A stretch of 13,470 bases of DNA, taken from the NCBI GenBank assembly GCA_036244855.1, contig BQKZ01008732.1, forward strand, positions 1-13,470. The letters are read 5' to 3'. Position 1 is the stretch's first letter, and every line of letters begins with the position of its first letter. The translations under genes and the position numbers were made by a program. A model generated the notes under the pieces. That model was given only the letters and a program-made list of their open reading frames with translations, ran no database searches and was not told the DNA's origin. The stretch comes from Temnopleurus reevesii. Its lineage: Eukaryota; Echinodermata; Echinoidea; Temnopleuroida; Temnopleuridae. Of the stretch, positions 1 to 7,592 are shown piece by piece.

Positions 1-540
1 ACATCAATTCGTCACTCTTATGAAGAAGACAAACAATGTATGACACATTATCAATCAATGCACACAGGCCACAGTACAGAAACATGAAGGCCGATTTATG
101 TATCATGATACAAGATAACTTTTCAAATATTTTAACGGTCAGATATTTTGACATTTTAGAACCGGTTTGACATTATATCCTGGTGAAATTCTCCTACAGT
201 AGGTCAAGGGTGTTTTGTACATGTATGTGCATCATTTTAGTAATAATACCTATATACCCTAACAGCCAAGTATAGTACATACCTACGCTATATGAATTAT
301 CTAATTATTATACTTACATGTACCATTGTACATGTACATCAATATTATTCTATGTCAATTATTGAATTGTATTTAGTAAATTGAAATTTAAGCACCTTGA
401 GCACCAACTGGATATACATGTAACACAACCAAATGTCTATCATTATTATTGTATTATGCTGCACTGTATAAATGTAAGCTGAAATTAAAATCATGATTCA
501 AAATGTTCTAGAAAACAACTCACAAATAATTCAAGTAGAT
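1..540. other. unannotated AT-rich sequence
   Basis: I see no gene, terminal inverted repeat or tandem array here. Stop codons are frequent in every frame. The only notable pattern is the palindromic octamer TACATGTA, at 218-225, 315-322, 329-336 and 415-422, which recurs through much of the window. Confidence 0.6.
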
Positions 541-544
541 AACT

Positions 545-620
545 ATTTCAATAAATATTTTGAATTGAATTGAATTTTATTTTGCACTTCAATAAAAAGA
601 AACATACAAAATTACAAATC
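545..620 (-). mobile_element. 3' tail of a minus-strand LINE/SINE-type retroposon
   Basis: On the minus strand the sequence reads AAAATAAAATTCAATTCAA and continues with further TTCAA units at 561-578. Known non-LTR retrotransposons of the L2 and CR1 clades often end in short pentamer or hexamer tails behind an AATAAA-like A-rich stretch, and this matches that pattern. How far the element extends to the right (upstream on the minus strand) cannot be set from one copy. The Cys/His open frame at 802-1011 lies upstream on the same strand and could belong to it, but nothing proves the link. Confidence 0.5.
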
Positions 621-801
621 ACAACAATATTTTAATTCATGTAATATACAAACAACTTACTACCTATATGCTGTATTTGAAATCCCAATGATATGTTTCT
701 GAAATCAACCCTACATGTATGTATAATCCATACAACACAAGAACAGACATCAAAATAAATTTGTTTGACAGTATGTACATATATACACCAAAGTGGCAAA
801 A

Positions 802-1011
802 CTACTTTGAGTTTACATTCCTTATTTTGTGTACAAAAGCTTCAACGTCATTTTTTTGGTATTTGAGCTCAAAATGGCTTTTTGCATTGTGTACAAAACC
901 ACAGCATGAAGGACATTTCTTGTGACCAAAATTACAGCAAATAATAATAGCCCCGAGCCTGCGTTTTTGCACCTCACGTTTCGGAGAGTCGTGGCAAGTT
1001 CGGGTTTCAAT
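802..1011 (-). CDS. possible coding fragment, Cys/His-rich (unrecognised)
   Basis: On the minus strand a frame of 69 codons is open from just after a TGA at 1012-1014 to a TAG at 802-804. It has no internal ATG, so it would have to be an exon end or a broken gene. It is more GC-rich than its surroundings and protein-like in composition. It opens with a Cys-His pair, passes through a basic stretch (KREVQKRR), and reaches a cluster reading CCNFGHKKCPSCCGFVHNAK, followed by a charged C-terminal part. The CxxxxxxCPSCC plus His arrangement resembles a small zinc-binding finger, which is inference from spacing only. I do not recognise the family. No convincing splice acceptor with a pyrimidine tract is visible at its upstream edge. 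It may be a terminal exon, a retroposon ORF remnant or chance. It overlaps, in another frame, a 90-codon ATG-initiated frame (822-1094) that looks less protein-like. Confidence 0.25.
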   Translation of the reverse strand: METRTCHDSPKREVQKRRLGAIIICCNFGHKKCPSCCGFVHNAKSHFELKYQKNDVEAFVHKIRNVNSK

Positions 1012-1014
1012 TCA

Positions 1015-1644
1015 TTGCAGATACGGTTGAAAAGATAAGAAAAGGCATTAGTGACAAAAGATTGGTTTGTATTGAATTGGTGTGATAACAGCAATCTAGT
1101 ACTGATGTATAAATTGTATTATGAATATACATGTATATTTTGTATGTTAAGAACTTAAAATAGCACTACATGCTCTCCAGAATATGCAATATATTTATGC
1201 TTGTAATAAAAAAAAATGTCACTAAAATACTTGGTAAGTGCGGGTGTGTGTTTAAGAGCACATTTACGTGTGTGTGTATTGTGTACATGTCAATATTATA
1301 TCAAATAAATGTTTGAAATTGGGCGAGAATCATATCTCATAATAACAATATTTATTTTCCATGAAGGAAAGCATTTTGTGACTATGCGAGCTAATTTTAT
1401 ACCAATTTCTTCTTCCTAACCATTACATACAGATCTATACCTTTAAAATATATCAAAGAGATAATCTCTCTGAATAGATAAATCCATTATTAGGCTTGCA
1501 TTACATGTATTTGTGAAAATATCAAGCATACAAAATAAGAATATATATTAATTGATGACCGAATGTGAATAACTCTAATGAAATAGCTAATTACCACCTT
1601 TAGGCAAAACAAAGATGTACATACTATATGATTTCAGATTCTTA
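1015..1644. other. unannotated AT-rich sequence
   Basis: No gene or structured repeat is seen. It holds short GT-rich runs around 1243-1280, an A-run near 1207-1215, and TACATGTA octamers at 1128-1135 and 1502-1509. Confidence 0.55.
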
Positions 1645-1811
1645 TACAGTCTAAAACCTTGTTATAACGAGGTCGTTGGGACCAGAGGAATTACCTCTTT
1701 ATATTGAAACCTTGTTATATCAGGGTCAAAATACAAAGAGATGGGACCAGGAAAATTAGCTTGTTATAGAGCTTGTTATATCAATGCTCTTTATCACGAG
1801 GTTTGACTGTA
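1645..1811. mobile_element. pogo/Tigger-like miniature element A (163 bp plus TA target duplication)
   Basis: The element body is 1647-1809. The left end reads CAGTCTAAAACCTTGTTATA and the right end, reverse-complemented, reads CAGTCAAACCTCGTGATAAA. These are imperfect terminal inverted repeats with one or two inserted bases. TA dinucleotides at 1645-1646 and 1810-1811 fit the TA target duplication known for the Tc1/mariner superfamily. CAG-starting ends with a CCTCGTTATA-like core are known from pogo/Tigger elements. The interior repeats CTTGTTATA four times (near 1659, 1709, 1760 and 1772) and has no coding capacity, so it would depend on a transposase supplied elsewhere. The ATG frame at 1773-1988 starts inside it and is treated as chance. 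Confidence 0.75.
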
Positions 1812-2074
1812 TCTCTTTGGATAAACTTGACACCCCTGGATCAAAACGGACTAAATAAGTCGGCTAGATTGCAAGTTTTGAACCTTTTGACATTTGAAGT
1901 TTCTAATATCAGAAGAGATCTCTTCCATTTTTATTGCCTTTGGCAAGTACCTGTTCAGGAATGCTCAAATTCTTCCTCCGTACTGTGAATACAATTGTGG
2001 AATAGAACAACGATATGTATCAGTGCTTCCCATTGAAAACAGTTCACAGAAAAAGAAATAGGCAAAAAGAAGTT
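1812..2074. other. unannotated sequence
   Basis: No gene, inverted repeat or tandem repeat is visible between the miniature element and the dispersed repeat that begins at 2075. Confidence 0.5.
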
Positions 2075-2116
2075 GTTTGGATGCCCTCATATGTTATTTT
2101 GGAGAAATAGCGTTGG
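2075..2116 (+). repeat. short dispersed repeat, plus copy of an inverted pair
   Basis: This copy begins GTTTGGATGCCCTCA, has a 15-base variable spacer, and continues AAATAGCGTTGG. The reverse complement of 2571-2613 has the same two blocks separated by 17 bases. The blocks are conserved and the spacer is not. A GTCGGTCG run follows directly, and a similar GGTCGGTCGGTCAG run occurs at 5926-5939. Its family is unknown to me. Confidence 0.6.
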
Positions 2117-2129
2117 TCGGTCGATGATC

Positions 2130-2435
2130 AGATCCAATTTTTTTTATTTATTCTTTAAAATATCTTTAATTCACACAATTCATTCACTGCATATGTTGTC
2201 CCCCTATCTTTCATCCTACTTTTTTCCTCTTCAATTTCCTGTCTTGTTGATTGTTTATATGTATTTTATTGTATTTTATTGTACTTCCGCGCTTAGGGAC
2301 ATAATTTGTGATAAGCGTGTTATAAATGCTGTAAATTATTATTATTATCATTACTTATTTGGTTTATGTGTTGTATTTTAACAAAATTGAATAAACGCAT
2401 TTGAATTTGAATTTGAATTTGAAAAATTTGAATTA
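2130..2435 (+). mobile_element. 3' end of a non-LTR retrotransposon or its SINE
   Basis: The stretch is T-rich like a LINE 3' untranslated region. It carries a stem-loop at 2288-2319 (CGCGCTTA pairing with TAAGCGTG across a 16-nt loop, with one G-T wobble), followed by TATAAATGCTG and an ATT triplet run at 2335-2349. Further on, AATAAA at 2390-2395 precedes a GAATTT hexamer tail at 2400-2423. A 3'-terminal stem-loop, TATAAATG and short repeat tail are known features of L2-clade elements, where reverse transcriptase recognises the RNA end. The two tail-like runs could mean one element with a long tail region or two nested ends. The left boundary is a guess. The ATG frame at 2073-2381 crosses it and is very rich in F, Y, L and S, as expected of AT-rich untranslated sequence. 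Confidence 0.6.
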
Positions 2436-2570
2436 AGAAATTAAACTTATAAGGTAGCGAAAAGCCAACAATCATCGGAAACTTATTTTCAGACTGATTC
2501 CACATGGTTGTTCATGACTTAGCTGCAATTTTTCAATTTGAGCTGAAAGTAAAAACGTTTTTTTTTTTTG

Positions 2571-2613
2571 CCAGGCTATTTTCAGAGGGTCTGTCGGTTG
2601 AGGGCATCCAAAC
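2571..2613 (-). repeat. short dispersed repeat, minus copy of an inverted pair
   Basis: The reverse complement reads GTTTGGATGCCCTCA, then 17 bases, then AAATAGCCTGG, matching the plus copy at 2075-2116 in both blocks. The 15-mer is exact. The pair brackets the retroposon 3' end at about 2130-2435. A T-run lies on one side and the T8G12 tract on the other. Confidence 0.6.
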
Positions 2614-2620
2614 GATGTCA

Positions 2621-2640
2621 TTTTTTTTGGGGGGGGGGGG
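2621..2640. repeat. T8G12 composite homopolymer
   Basis: Eight T are followed directly by twelve G. Read on the other strand this is C12A8, the same arrangement as the C13A9 tract at 5276-5297 and the C13A14 tract at 8740-8766. Lengths of such tracts are prone to sequencing error. Confidence 0.9.
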
Positions 2641-2960
2641 AGCTTATGTAGTGACTTTTGTGCATGGGAGAACTTTTGAACTCTTTGACAGAACAAGGAA
2701 TTCAAAATTACCTGTGTGATCATTTATCAAGCTCTGTGGAGTAAATGGGCCAAATGCCATCTTCAAATAGAGAGACAAAAATTCTTGACTTTTGAACGTT
2801 TTTGTGAGGTATTCAAGCTCGAAAAATGAGGAAACAAGTTCAATATTAAACAATTGATATGCACACATGTACAGGTGTACACCCTTTAGAGGCACTCACG
2901 TTACACAGATGCCAACTTGCAATGAAATTTTAAGAAATTCTTGTTTTTCATATAATATTT
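2641..2960. other. unannotated sequence
   Basis: Short frames exist on both strands but show no recognisable domain. No structured repeat is seen. Confidence 0.5.
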
Positions 2961-2964
2961 ATAT

Positions 2965-3105
2965 AATATTGGATGGCAATAAATGGAATACCAGGGAATA
3001 TTGCACGAGTTAGGGCAATATTGCACGAATCGAAGATGAGTGCAATATTGGCCCTAACGAGTGCAATATTCCCGGTATTTCATGAAATGAAGCCATCCAA
3101 TATAA
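2965..3105. mobile_element. palindromic miniature inverted-repeat element
   Basis: Both arms carry the same blocks in inverted order. They are ATATTGGATGGC at the outer edge, then TACC(A/G)GGAATATTGCAC apart from one extra C in the right arm, then TTAGGGC with one extra base, then AATATTGCAC around a short centre. GGGAATATTGCAC, GTTAGGG and AATATTGCAC all recur in inverse at 3039-3075. The whole could fold into a near full-length hairpin of about 140 nt. No coding capacity is present. The ATG frame at 2973-3218 reads straight through the palindrome and is not credible as a gene. The superfamily is unknown, as no target duplication is clear. Confidence 0.7.
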
Positions 3106-3223
3106 TTATTATTATCTTTACATATACCAGAAGGCTGATCACTGCTTTGCGCAAGCGTAAAGTTGAAGCCGTACAATATGGCTTAATATTGTACGGCTTA
3201 AAACTCTCATATAGATAATAATT
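3104..3223. repeat. second inverted repeat with a perfect 14-bp inner hairpin
   Basis: Outer arms AATTATTATTATCT (3104-3117) and AGATAATAATT (3213-3223) are complementary apart from one extra ATT. Inside lies a perfect hairpin. AAGCCGTACAATAT (3166-3179) pairs with ATATTGTACGGCTT (3186-3199) across the 6-nt loop GGCTTA. The segment abuts the palindromic element on its left, so the two may be parts of one compound element. Confidence 0.6.
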
Positions 3224-3228
3224 CTAAA

Positions 3229-3414
3229 TACAGTCAAACCTGTCTACAGAGGCCACCCCAAGGGAAACAGTAAAACACTTGGCCACTGTAGACAGGTGGC
3301 CTCTATATACAGGTTCTTTAACACGCATTTTAACCTAGAGGGAATCAATTTAAGTGGCCACTATAGACAGGTGGTCACTTTAGACAGTGACCACTATAGA
3401 CAGGTTTGACTGTA
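3229..3414. mobile_element. pogo/Tigger-like miniature element B (182 bp plus TA target duplication)
   Basis: The body is 3231-3412, flanked by TA at 3229-3230 and 3413-3414. The left end starts CAGTCAAACCTGTCTACAG, and the right end reverse-complemented starts CAGTCAAACCTGTCTATAG. The first 16 bases are identical and the similarity runs on to about 27 bases. The interior repeats the block CCACTRTAGACAGGTGG several times, partly in each orientation. The CAGTCAAACC start is shared with element A at 1645-1811 although the interiors differ, which suggests mobilisation by the same class of transposase. No coding capacity is present. Confidence 0.8.
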
Positions 3415-3622
3415 AAATATATAATGCCATTTATAGAATGGACAACTTCCACTCTGCAGAGTTCAAATGATAGGAACACTTGTTAGGAACACTTTGATAC
3501 ACTTACTAAAATAATATTACCCTGGCTTTAGCATTTTATTGTGTGGAATACATGTAGATGATTCTGTTGGGTACCCAGGAACCTAACCTGGGTTGAGTGC
3601 AGCCAAATGTGGATATATTTCA
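3415..3622 (-). mobile_element. diverged tRNA-derived SINE, minus sense, head missing
   Basis: Read on the plus strand this matches the copies at 11427 and 13310 in order. The blocks are AATGCCATTTATAG, then CCACTCTGCAGAGT, then ATTACCCTGGCTTTAGC, then GGTACCCAGG, then the sequence CTGGGTTGAGTGCAG. Between the second and third blocks the sequence has diverged. The element's tail lies on the left beside pogo-like element B. The tRNA-like head expected on the right is not recognisable past 3622. Confidence 0.65.
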
Positions 3623-3708
3623 TAGACTGTATTTTTTCTGCATTTGCCTTGATCTCTCTATCTCTCCCTTTCTCCTTTTAATACACTGTATCTTCTGTCT
3701 TATTCTCT

Positions 3709-3710
<2 letters not shown>

Positions 3711-3744
<34 letters not shown>
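3711..3744. repeat. (CT)17 microsatellite
   Basis: Seventeen CT dinucleotides are uninterrupted, preceded by imperfect pyrimidine-rich sequence from about 3653. Length polymorphism would be expected. Confidence 0.95.
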
Positions 3745-3748
<4 letters not shown>

Positions 3749-4222
3749 ATTTGCAATTCACGCCTGCCAGAGCCTCGTAAACTGCCCAGCCACTTCAATT
3801 ATCTCTGAAAGAAATACAAATCCTACGTGATAAAAGGCCTTCTATCAGATATCAATAACTACTTGTTATAGTTGCCTAGAAGAAATCAACAAGTCAAACA
3901 CAATTAGTTGACACAAGCACTTCACAAGTTGCGAAGCAAGAATAGGTACAGTATACGGAGGAGTATTACAATAAGTCATACAGTGTATGAAGGTCCACAT
4001 TTTCAGGAATATAAAGAACAGAGTATACACACAGCATGTATTTTGTATGAAAATGTCGCAAAGTTCTAAGTTTTACAAGATCATTAATAGAGTACTGTAC
4101 TAGAATCTTGGACTTGTTTAGACCGCCTGACAACTCCGTACCCAAATGTCGTGCCTACATGTATACATTACACCCCAAGATACATGTATAGGTCGACCTA
4201 TAAATGAAAGAAATTCTGCCAA
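3745..4222. other. unannotated sequence
   Basis: No gene or structured repeat is seen. TACATGTA octamers lie at 4156-4163 and 4181-4188. Short open frames on both strands near the right edge overlap each other and have no known motif. Confidence 0.5.
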
Positions 4223-4333
4223 TTGCCTGATCTGCATGAAAACAATCACAGAGATACCATCTTGACTGACATAGCCCATTGTGGTACATGTATTACCATT
4301 GGCAATGCGCCTGAGTTTATATCTGGAAGACTC

Positions 4334-4478
4334 ACCTTTGGTGCTAGCATTTGGGCCAGTGTGCATTTACACCAAATATACGCTGGTCTGACAATCTCAA
4401 AAGCTGATTCAATGTGGGCCCACTTTTGGTACCAAGATTGGGCCAATGTGCATAATTTACCCCACATTATACATGTAG
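4334..4478 (+). repeat. two diverged direct repeats around TTGGGCCARTGTGCAT
   Basis: The block beginning at 4334 (TTTGGTGCTAGCATTTGGGC, then CAGTGTGCATTTAC) recurs about 89 bases later (TTTTGGTACCAAGATTGGGC, then CAATGTGCATAATTTAC). Open frames of 112 codons on the plus strand (4223-4561) and 73 codons on the minus strand (4246-4467) overlap here. Neither has a domain I recognise, and the repeat makes both suspect. Confidence 0.45.
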
Positions 4479-4563
4479 GCCGGACTCAGGGCAGCATAAA
4501 AATCGGTGTAAAGAGGGTCTTGCTCCTCATGACATTTCCCTCACAATCTGAGGAACTTTAAAA

Positions 4564-5275
4564 GGACGAGAAGCAAATCAAATTTGTTCTGCATTGCTGT
4601 ACAGGTATGTTACAATACAAATACATACCCATGCCAAATAAGCACACTGAGACCTTTTTCAAAGACCAATGATGCACTATATAAGAAATGTGTTATCATT
4701 ATCAATAATTTGGCTACTATTCTACAAAAGAAGAAAAAAATACAGAACAATTTAAAGAGCAAATTTTCTCAAGCCTGTACACATCCATACCGTCCAATAC
4801 AATGCAAAATAAAGAACTAAACGGAACAAGTTTACACACAAACATAAAAATAAAGAAAATGATATTGCCAGCACCATGCAAAGCTTTACTGCACAATAGC
4901 TCCTACAGGTGTAGTAGTGCATAAATCCACTTCAAATTTATTCTCCACCTTATAATACATGTAGGTCTCTTTCATTTTCTCACATGAATGATGCATACAT
5001 TTCACTTATCAATTTTCAGATCAATTCAAAGATACCATACAATGATATTGCATCGATTGTCAAAAGATAACATACATTGAAAATGTTTACATTGATAGAT
5101 ACCATAAAAGCAACAGTGTCCTTTTGACGCATTATCATATGGCTTCAGCGCCCTTCTGCTAGTAACCTTGGATTTAAAAGCAAAACAGTATAAATTACGC
5201 ACATGCACATTGAGTAAAAGGGGTGGTTGGTCCAATAGTGGTTGTGCCACTCTACCTCCACTCTCCCCTCCTCAA
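4564..5275. other. unannotated sequence
   Basis: No gene, terminal inverted repeat or tandem repeat is visible. One TACATGTA octamer lies at 4956-4963. The last 50 bases are pyrimidine-rich and run into the poly-C tract. Confidence 0.5.
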
Positions 5276-5297
5276 CCCCCCCCCCCCCAAAAAAAAA
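5276..5297. repeat. C13A9 composite homopolymer
   Basis: Thirteen C are followed directly by nine A, the same order as at 8740-8766 and, on the opposite strand, at 2621-2640. Confidence 0.9.
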
Positions 5298-5649
5298 GAA
5301 CAGATAAAACAAAAACAAAATGAGAGAAAACTAGTTTAGTCACATACCAAACACATGCATTTTGGGGTAATTTTTCTTTTCATATTTTTTTTATTTCATT
5401 GTATCACTTTATTTTGTTTTGTTCTCATTGAAGAATGTTTTTAACTTGTCCTTTCTGATATAGGTATCATTCAATCAAATATTAAAACAAAGACTCTGCC
5501 TGCTCTAGGCTCTTATTGCTTTCTTTTTTACTTAAAAAAAAATATTTTAGAAAAGAGGAAAAAATCATGTCATGGATGCAGATGCAAACTCTAAATGACT
5601 GAATGTTTGATGAAAAGAAAACATAAACAACAATTCTTAGAATTCTTTC
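5298..5649. other. unannotated AT-rich sequence
   Basis: It holds long T-rich and A-rich runs (around 5384-5430 and 5521-5545) but no structured repeat and no open frame of interest. Confidence 0.5.
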
Positions 5650-5877
5650 ATGTACTTGTATGGAACATGGGTCAGTGATTTTTCATTTAAGGAGGTCACT
5701 CGTCGTCATAATGAGAGGAATCATTATGTTGATATAAAGGAAATATGCGTTAAGTCAGGGCTAAAACACAATCACATTAAAGAAAGAGAAGCCTGTAATG
5801 ATCACATGAAGACACTTTCACATCAACATAAATGTTCCGAAAAGCAACATTGTGATCATAATTGTTTGTGTGAATGA
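5650..5877 (+). CDS. short Cys/His-rich open frame (unrecognised, doubtful)
   Basis: The frame has 75 codons from ATG to TGA. The C-terminal half is unusually rich in His and Cys. After HNHIKEREAC come further His pairs, and the end reads CSEKQHCDHNCLCE. AATAAA occurs at 5884-5889, seven bases past the stop, which could act as a polyadenylation signal in a compact transcript. Against a gene, the frame is short, I recognise no family, and I see no promoter. The spacing of Cys and His does not match a standard C2H2 finger. Repeat-like DNA begins about 50 bases downstream. It may be a terminal exon or chance. Confidence 0.2.
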   Translation: MYLYGTWVSDFSFKEVTRRHNERNHYVDIKEICVKSGLKHNHIKEREACNDHMKTLSHQHKCSEKQHCDHNCLCE

Positions 5878-5949
5878 AAAGTTAATAAACATATGACCTA
5901 ACCCCCAAGGAGAGAGAGAAAAAATGGTCGGTCGGTCAGAAAGTATTTT

Positions 5950-5975
5950 CCTGATTTTTTTTCCTGATTTTTTTT
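5950..5975. repeat. two perfect tandem copies of CCTGATTTTTTTT
   Basis: The 13-base unit occurs twice without mismatch. A GGTCGGTCGGTCAG run lies just to the left at 5926-5939, similar to the one beside the dispersed repeat at 2075. Confidence 0.9.
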
Positions 5976-6133
5976 AACACAATTCATGAGTAAAACTAGA
6001 AATTGCGAGCTCGGCGAGTTGCGCAGCCGAGCACATGTATCCCCCGAACCAACAGCATTGCACTGTTGTGGGTTTTATTACTGTCAACTGAACCAGGTTG
6101 GTGGTGTATGTTGTTGTACCACTATTTCTTTAC

Positions 6134-6890
6134 ATCATGGTTACCATAGCGACCAGGTCTCCGCCCCACACCAAAATCAATAGGCTTCATCCTCTTTCCT
6201 TCATACACCTTCATACCAAACTTGAAAATGATTGGATAAGAACTCAGGCCTCTAGAGCGTTCACAAGGTAATATTGACTATTTGTTTACATCATGGTTAC
6301 CATGGCAACCAGGCCTCCGCCCCACAACAAAATTAATAGGCTTTGTCCTCTCTTCATAAGACACCTTCAGACCGAATTTAAAAATAATCGGACAAGAACT
6401 CGGACCTGTAGATCGTAAAGTTAATATTAACTAATTCTATTTAATCATGGTTACCATGGCAACCAGGACTCCGCCCCACACCGAAATCAATAGGGTTCAT
6501 CCTCCATCCACCAGACACCTTCACACCAAATTTAAAAAAAATCGGACAAGTACTCGGGCCTGTAGAGCGTTCACAAGGTAATATTAACTATTTCTATTCA
6601 ATCATGGTTACCATGGCAACCAGGACTCTGACCCACACCAAAATCGATAGGGTTCATCCTCTATCTACCAGACACCTTCAAACCAAATTCGAAAAAAATC
6701 GGACAAGTACTCGGGCCTGTAGAGCGTTCACAAGGTAATATTAATTATTTCTATTAAATCATGGTTACCATGGCAACGAGGACTCCGCCCCACACCAAAA
6801 TCGTTAGGCTTCATCCTCTATCCACCAGACACCTTCACACTAAATTTAAAAATGATCGGACAAGAACTCAGACCTGTAGAGCGTTCACAA
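6134..6890. repeat. five tandem units of about 156 bp
   Basis: Units start at 6134, 6290, 6444, 6601 and 6758, giving lengths of 156, 154, 157 and 157 bp and a fifth that stops after about 133 bp. Each begins ATCATGGTTACCAT, continues through a CCRCCCCACA-like block and an ATCGGACAAG-like block (altered in the first unit), and ends near AGAGCGTTCACAA (altered in the second). Units 3 and 4 are the most alike and unit 1 the most diverged, as expected if the array grew from within. The fifth unit lacks the terminal TAATATTRACTATTT part and passes directly into the CGG-rich stretch. Confidence 0.92.
6140..6777. promoter_or_regulatory. palindromic RFX-type X-boxes, one per tandem unit
   Basis: GTTACCATGGCAAC occurs exactly at 6296-6309, 6450-6463, 6607-6620 and 6764-6777. 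A decayed version, GTTACCATAGCGAC, lies at 6140-6153. RFX winged-helix factors, which control ciliary genes in animals, are known to bind palindromic X-boxes of the form GTTRCCATGGYAAC, and this is an exact match. Whether the sites are bound is not shown. They may simply be part of the element's conserved core. Confidence 0.55.
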
Positions 6891-6956
6891 ACAAATCTCT
6901 GCGGCGTACGCGGCGGCGGCGGACGCGGCGGCGGCGCGACGAAGCTAAATCCATAG

Positions 6957-6984
6957 TATCCTCCGAACCACTGTTCGGGGGATA
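6957..6984. repeat. terminal hairpin, 12-bp stem with a 4-nt loop
   Basis: TATCCTCCGAAC (6957-6968) pairs with GTTCGGGGGATA (6973-6984) across the loop CACT, with a single G-T wobble. The right arm is the inverse of the 14-mer found at the other end of the element. Confidence 0.85.
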
Positions 6985-6989
6985 CAATA

Positions 6990-7592
6990 AGAATCAGAAA
7001 GGGATGATAAGCCCAATATTATCTGAAAATGTCTTTTCAGGGGATGTTAAACATAGTAATTTCTAATTTTGCAGCGATTTTAGTGAAAAGCTAAAAAAAC
7101 ATAAACTTCAGGATTATCATCTTTCTTGTCTCCTCTATAAGAATATTGATGGAAATAAAATGACATTCTACATCTAAAAAAAAAACACGACCAAGATACA
7201 ATTGTTGAATGATTATATTTATCCACCGGATTATAAGGAGAGGTAACTATTTACCAAGATTATTTACTTGAGGGTATAAAACCCCAGTCTGAGCTTGTAA
7301 AGGGCGTGTTTACATAGAGTGGGGAGTGATGATGGGGATAGAATTATCGCTTGATTTGTTTGCAAGACTTTTCATGTGTATACATACAAGTACAATACTG
7401 TAATTTCTAATGCCTAAAAAGTTTTTAATGGGAAAAGTTTTAACCATAACATTCATAACTCATTTGGAATGGAGTTATATGTTCCAGATGGTGCCAAGCA
7501 AATTGCCCCCACCCCCATATTGGAGTAAAACTAGAGCCTGACTTATAAATACCAACAATTGGATAAAAAAATATGTGATGAGATGGTCCAAG
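6990..7592. other. unannotated sequence
   Basis: No structured repeat is visible. The 176-codon minus frame 7440-7970 begins to the right, crosses the miniature element at 7593-7753 and part of a repeat unit, and ends here, so I do not call it a gene. A TATAAAA string at 7276-7282 lies in the small palindrome GGGTATAAAACCC, with no gene positioned to use it. Confidence 0.5.

Larger units (their letters stand above)
6009..6986. mobile_element. candidate non-autonomous Helitron/Helentron-like element with core tandem repeats
   Basis: The parts in order are as follows. A 7-bp hairpin (GCTCGGC 6009-6015 pairs with GCCGAGC 6026-6032). The 14-mer TGTATCCCCCGAAC at 6036-6049. A short linker. Five tandem units of about 156 bp (6134-6890). 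A CGG-rich stretch at 6900-6943. A terminal hairpin at 6957-6984 whose right arm overlaps the exact reverse complement of the 14-mer (6973-6986). Subterminal inverted repeats, core tandem repeats and a 3' hairpin are the known plan of DINE-1, pearl and HINE-type elements, which ride on Helitron/Helentron replication proteins. No protein is encoded. I see no canonical TC start or CTRR end, so the assignment is structural inference and the outer boundaries are approximate. Confidence 0.55.

Noticed and set aside
2973..3218. 81-codon plus frame
   Set aside because: It reads straight through two palindromic repeats.
4223..4561. 112-codon plus frame overlapped by a 73-codon minus frame
   Set aside because: Two opposing frames over an imperfect direct repeat suggest low stop density, not coding. 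I recognise no domain.
6900..6943. CpG-rich stretch as a CpG-island promoter
   Set aside because: It is only about 45 bp, a CGG-type simple repeat, and lies inside the repeat element.
6761..7066. Arg-rich frame (RRRRTRRRR-like)
   Set aside because: The arginines come from the CGG-rich stretch of the tandem-repeat element.
7276..7282. TATAAAA string as a core promoter
   Set aside because: It sits in a small palindrome with no downstream gene or initiator that would support promoter use.
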